Shown piece by piece: positions 5,901-7,902 of a DNA stretch of 7,902 nt. The position numbers and the translations under genes were made by a program. Each line of letters starts with the position of its first letter. The first letter of the stretch is position 1. The notes under the pieces are model-generated. The model was not told the DNA's origin. It did not search any database and worked only from the letters and a program-made list of their open reading frames with translations. The stretch comes from Anoxynatronum sp033549305 (GTDB lineage: Bacteria; Bacillota; Clostridia; Peptostreptococcales; Tindalliaceae): NCBI GenBank assembly GCA_033549305.1, contig JAWSUV010000130.1:1-7902 (forward strand), written 5' to 3'.

Positions 5901-5931
5901 ATTATAAAGTCTATGGTAACCATAGAGTCAA
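5901..5931 (-). promoter_or_regulatory. MerR-type promoter and operator of the AOR-carboxylase operon
   Basis: On the minus strand a -35 box TTGACT (5931-5926) and a -10 box TATAAT (5906-5901) are separated by 19 bp (5925-5907). This over-long spacer is the hallmark of promoters activated by MerR-family proteins, which twist the DNA to realign the boxes. Overlapping the spacer is a perfect dyad, TCTATGGT-A-ACCATAGA (5910-5926), the expected operator for a dimer. Transcription should start near 5894. The TGA stop of the upstream regulator gene is within the -35 box, so regulator gene and target promoter directly abut. Confidence 0.88.
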
Positions 5932-6761
5932 GGGGTTTTTACCTTGATTTGTAATTTAATGAACATGTTTCGTTCCTCCTGGCGAAATAACGGCAGCTCC
6001 GTCACCACCTCGCACAGGTAATCCCCGTCAATGGTGTAACCCCCTTCTTTCACCGCCTGAAAAAGCCGCCGGGCACAGGCAATTTCTTCTTCGAAGGCAT
6101 GGCAATAGGCACACAGGTAGTCCCCTTCTGCCACGGTTTCCAATAGTTCACCGGGAATCAACCCTTCGTCCATAAACAGGAAGGTTTCCGTGGAAACAAA
6201 GCGGTCTGCCAACAGGTCTTCATACCGGACAACGGTGCCCACATTGCAAAAATAGACCATGGGCACATGCTGCAGTATCGCGTGTTGCTTCAACTGCCGA
6301 ATCATGATTTCGTAGGTGTCCAGGGTGTTCTGGTACAGGTCGATGCCGCTGTCATGGCAAAAGATCTTCCGTTCCGGAATGTGCTGTACGTTAATGGATC
6401 CTTTCTGCGAAGCCCGCAGGTATCGGTCCAGGTTATGCACACACCGTTCTGCCGCCCGGTGCTTCAGCTGATAATCCTGTATTTGTTCCTCCAGCCAGGT
6501 CTGGTGCTCCCGCAGGGTTTCCCGGATCACCATGGCGTCTTTTTTGTCGAATTTTTCCCTGATTTTATCCAGGGACATGCCCATGCTTTTAAAATACTGA
6601 ATTAAATCCAGTTTGGCACTTTGTCGAATGTCGTAATACCGGTACCCCGTTTCTTCGTCCACATGGGCAGGCTCCAATAACCCCACCTGGTCGTAATGCC
6701 GCAGGGTTTGCACCGTCACATAATTCATTTTTGCCATTTCACCGATGCGCAGTCGGTTCAT
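5928..6761 (-). CDS. MerR-family transcriptional activator with C-terminal effector-binding domain (BmrR-like layout)
   Basis: A 277-aa regulator. Residues 4-24 (LRIGEMAKMN...TLRHYDQVG) are the MerR helix-turn-helix, GLLEPAHVDEETGYRYYD (27-44) is the wing, and about 70-115 is a charged helical stretch expected to be the dimerisation coiled coil. The C-terminal 150 residues have the length and layout of the GyrI-like ligand-binding domains of BmrR/TipA relatives, seen here only by overall character. There is no metal-binding cysteine pattern like that of MerR or CueR, so a small organic effector is more likely. I chose ATG 6761 because GGAGG lies 8 nt upstream; ATG 6776 is in frame but poorly served. 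The 19-bp-spacer promoter right after the gene makes this the probable activator of the operon. A promoter for this gene itself is not clear in 6762-6852. Confidence 0.92.
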   Translation of the reverse strand: MNRLRIGEMAKMNYVTVQTLRHYDQVGLLEPAHVDEETGYRYYDIRQSAKLDLIQYFKSMGMSLDKIREKFDKKDAMVIRETLREHQTWLEEQIQDYQLKHRAAERCVHNLDRYLRASQKGSINVQHIPERKIFCHDSGIDLYQNTLDTYEIMIRQLKQHAILQHVPMVYFCNVGTVVRYEDLLADRFVSTETFLFMDEGLIPGELLETVAEGDYLCAYCHAFEEEIACARRLFQAVKEGGYTIDGDYLCEVVTELPLFRQEERNMFIKLQIKVKTP

Positions 6762-6852
6762 TGTTTCAGCCTCCATTCACACCTGTTTACCCGCGTTTTG
6801 TTTCGCATTTATAGCATCGCAGATATCATTGACGGGATGTAATACACTATTT

Positions 6853-7659
6853 TCATCTTAAAGCCCTCCATAACCATACCCGGTATAATGCGACGCCCAG
6901 TATGACAGAAAAAAACAGACTCACTGTTCCCTGACCTAAGTCCGTACCAATGAGTAAGGCCGCATACATCCCCAGGTAAAATATGTAACTGAGGAAAACG
7001 TATTTACTTTCTATGAGGTTTCCCAGGTCATCCTGGATCCCCTGGTCTTTTTGAAGCATCCTCCCGTAGAAAACCCCTGATGCGAGGCCAACCAAAAGTA
7101 ACATCACCCGGAATGTATCCATCTGCCATGCTTCTCCCAATTGCAAGATGGAATGGCTGTATAACCCCCACACACTGACAACAAGACCCACCAGCATAAA
7201 CACTTTAAAAATAGCTTCATTTGCAAACCTTCTATACCCAATCAGCATGGCCGCTGTGAAAACGAGTCCGTAAATCCCATTTCCCTGGCCAATAATCAAA
7301 TAGATGGTCAACCCCATCAGCCCCAGCAAATCAAGAACCGTGGTTTTTTTACCCGTGATTCTTGTGATGACCCGAAGCAGCAGCACCGTCCAAAAGACGA
7401 CACCCAGGTTCACATCCGCAATCCACATGGCCATAGAAAGATAGATAAACGCCGCAACAAAAGCCGACTTCTCATATAAGGGATCAATTTCCCTGGCAAG
7501 GGCCCATGTCAGAAAAAACCCTGCGGAAAATACCAAAGACCCCCTCCAGTCATTGGTGAGTAATCCCCTGGCAATGATCAGGGTGATGGTCATGATCAGG
7601 ATGATGAGATTTGTTTTATACCTTGGATCCACTTTTCTTCCTAAAGTAAAAGATGGCAT
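6853..7659 (-). CDS. Polytopic membrane protein of unknown function
   Basis: A 268-aa, very hydrophobic protein with about ten likely membrane segments, near residues 17-34, 40-56, 65-81, 84-98, 107-124, 128-142, 150-167, 184-199, 220-238 and 244-263. I do not recognise the family. There is a short basic N-terminus (TLGRKVDPRYK) and a charged loop at about 203-219 (QKDQGIQDDLGNLIESK); no transporter or enzyme signature stands out. ATG 7659 has GGGAGTG about 6-7 nt upstream; the frame stays open to 7707 but overlaps the small ORF before it. It is 91 nt upstream of the regulator gene on the same strand with no visible terminator between them, so read-through is possible. A role with the AOR operon, such as substrate uptake, is only a guess. 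Confidence 0.8.
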   Translation of the reverse strand: MPSFTLGRKVDPRYKTNLIILIMTITLIIARGLLTNDWRGSLVFSAGFFLTWALAREIDPLYEKSAFVAAFIYLSMAMWIADVNLGVVFWTVLLLRVITRITGKKTTVLDLLGLMGLTIYLIIGQGNGIYGLVFTAAMLIGYRRFANEAIFKVFMLVGLVVSVWGLYSHSILQLGEAWQMDTFRVMLLLVGLASGVFYGRMLQKDQGIQDDLGNLIESKYVFLSYIFYLGMYAALLIGTDLGQGTVSLFFSVILGVALYRVWLWRALR

Positions 7660-7697
7660 TGTTAACACTCCCTGCTTCACTTTGATGGTGTTGACTT

Positions 7698-7787
7698 TTA
7701 TACACACTTTTTTTGAATTTTATGCTTGGCAATTTTATCCATCACAGCTTTAGCCTTTCGGATTTTTTCCATATCGGCAGTTGCCAT
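7698..7787 (-). CDS. Small basic protein of 29 aa, hypothetical
   Basis: A 29-codon ORF starting MATADMEKIRKAKAVMDKIA and ending in KKCV, with ten lysines or arginines and a helical, amphipathic look. A strong AGGAGA lies 7 nt before ATG 7787, which is the main reason to call it. It ends 38 nt before the start of the membrane protein gene and may be its leader or a coupled small protein. No function is known to me. It could also be only a translated leader. Confidence 0.45.
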   Translation of the reverse strand: MATADMEKIRKAKAVMDKIAKHKIQKKCV

Positions 7788-7833
7788 GGAATCGTCTCCT
7801 CTCTACTTAGACAGTTTTTCATCCCATTTAAGC

Positions 7834-7862
7834 TTTATATTTCGTATTTAGGGTCTATTGAA
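7834..7862 (-). promoter_or_regulatory. Weak candidate promoter for the small ORF and membrane protein gene
   Basis: On the minus strand TATAAA (7839-7834) lies 17 bp downstream of TTCAAT (7862-7857), a poor -35 match (3 of 6). The surroundings are AT-rich and the position, about 50 nt before the small ORF, is sensible. The rest of 7788-7902 shows only the ribosome site of the small ORF and no further gene. Confidence 0.3.
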
Positions 7863-7902
7863 TAACATTAAACACATTGAAAATACTGACTTTCAACCTC
7901 TT

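Noticed and set aside
6762..6852. Own promoter or operator for the MerR-family gene
   Set aside because: TATAAA is present but no acceptable -35 at proper spacing and no second copy of the operator dyad can be seen.
1..7902. tRNA or rRNA genes, CRISPR arrays, insertion sequences, integrase or attachment sites
   Set aside because: None were seen: no repeat-spacer arrays, no transposase-like frames, and the coding layout is continuous on one strand.

Overview
The window reads as part of an anaerobic, Gram-positive (Clostridia-like) chromosome. The pointers are a tungsten-type aldehyde:ferredoxin oxidoreductase with a four-cluster ferredoxin partner, mostly strong AGGAGG-type ribosome binding sites, a BmrR-like MerR regulator and moderate GC. 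No taxon can be fixed from the sequence alone. Every supported gene is on the minus strand, so transcription runs from right to left.

Right end (about 6853-7902): a 29-codon small ORF and a polytopic membrane protein of unknown function, probably one short unit. Next (5928-6761): a MerR-family activator with an N-terminal winged helix-turn-helix, a coiled coil and a C-terminal effector-binding region. Its stop codon lies inside the -35 box of the next promoter. That promoter has TTGACT and TATAAT separated by 19 bp with a perfect 8-bp dyad in the spacer, the classic architecture of a MerR-activated promoter. A leader of about 255 nt follows. It has several potential stems, a hairpin followed by U8, a perfect Shine-Dalgarno sequence and a strong hairpin just before the first start codon.

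Main operon (5638 down to 1 and beyond): a 16-cysteine ferredoxin-type subunit, the tungstopterin AOR catalytic subunit, a MoaD/ThiS-like protein ending in Gly-Gly, a 72-aa biotin carrier with EAMKM, two carboxyltransferase subunits (usually annotated PxpB/KipI and PxpC/KipA), and a LamB/YcsF (PxpA-like) protein cut by the left edge of the window. A hairpin with a short U-run between the moaD-like gene and the biotin carrier gene may separate the redox half from the carboxylase half.

The most interesting point is the combination. Aldehyde oxidation or acid reduction by a W-enzyme sits in one apparent operon with a biotin-dependent carboxylase and a lactamase-like hydrolase. By recalled family motifs, the two carboxyltransferase subunits look more like the carboxyltransferase domain of urea/guanidine carboxylase than like 5-oxoprolinase subunits. 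No biotin carboxylase gene is in the window. I infer an inducible pathway that activates and opens an amide, lactam or ureido-type compound and handles an aldehyde or acid by a W-dependent redox step. The substrate cannot be read from the sequence.
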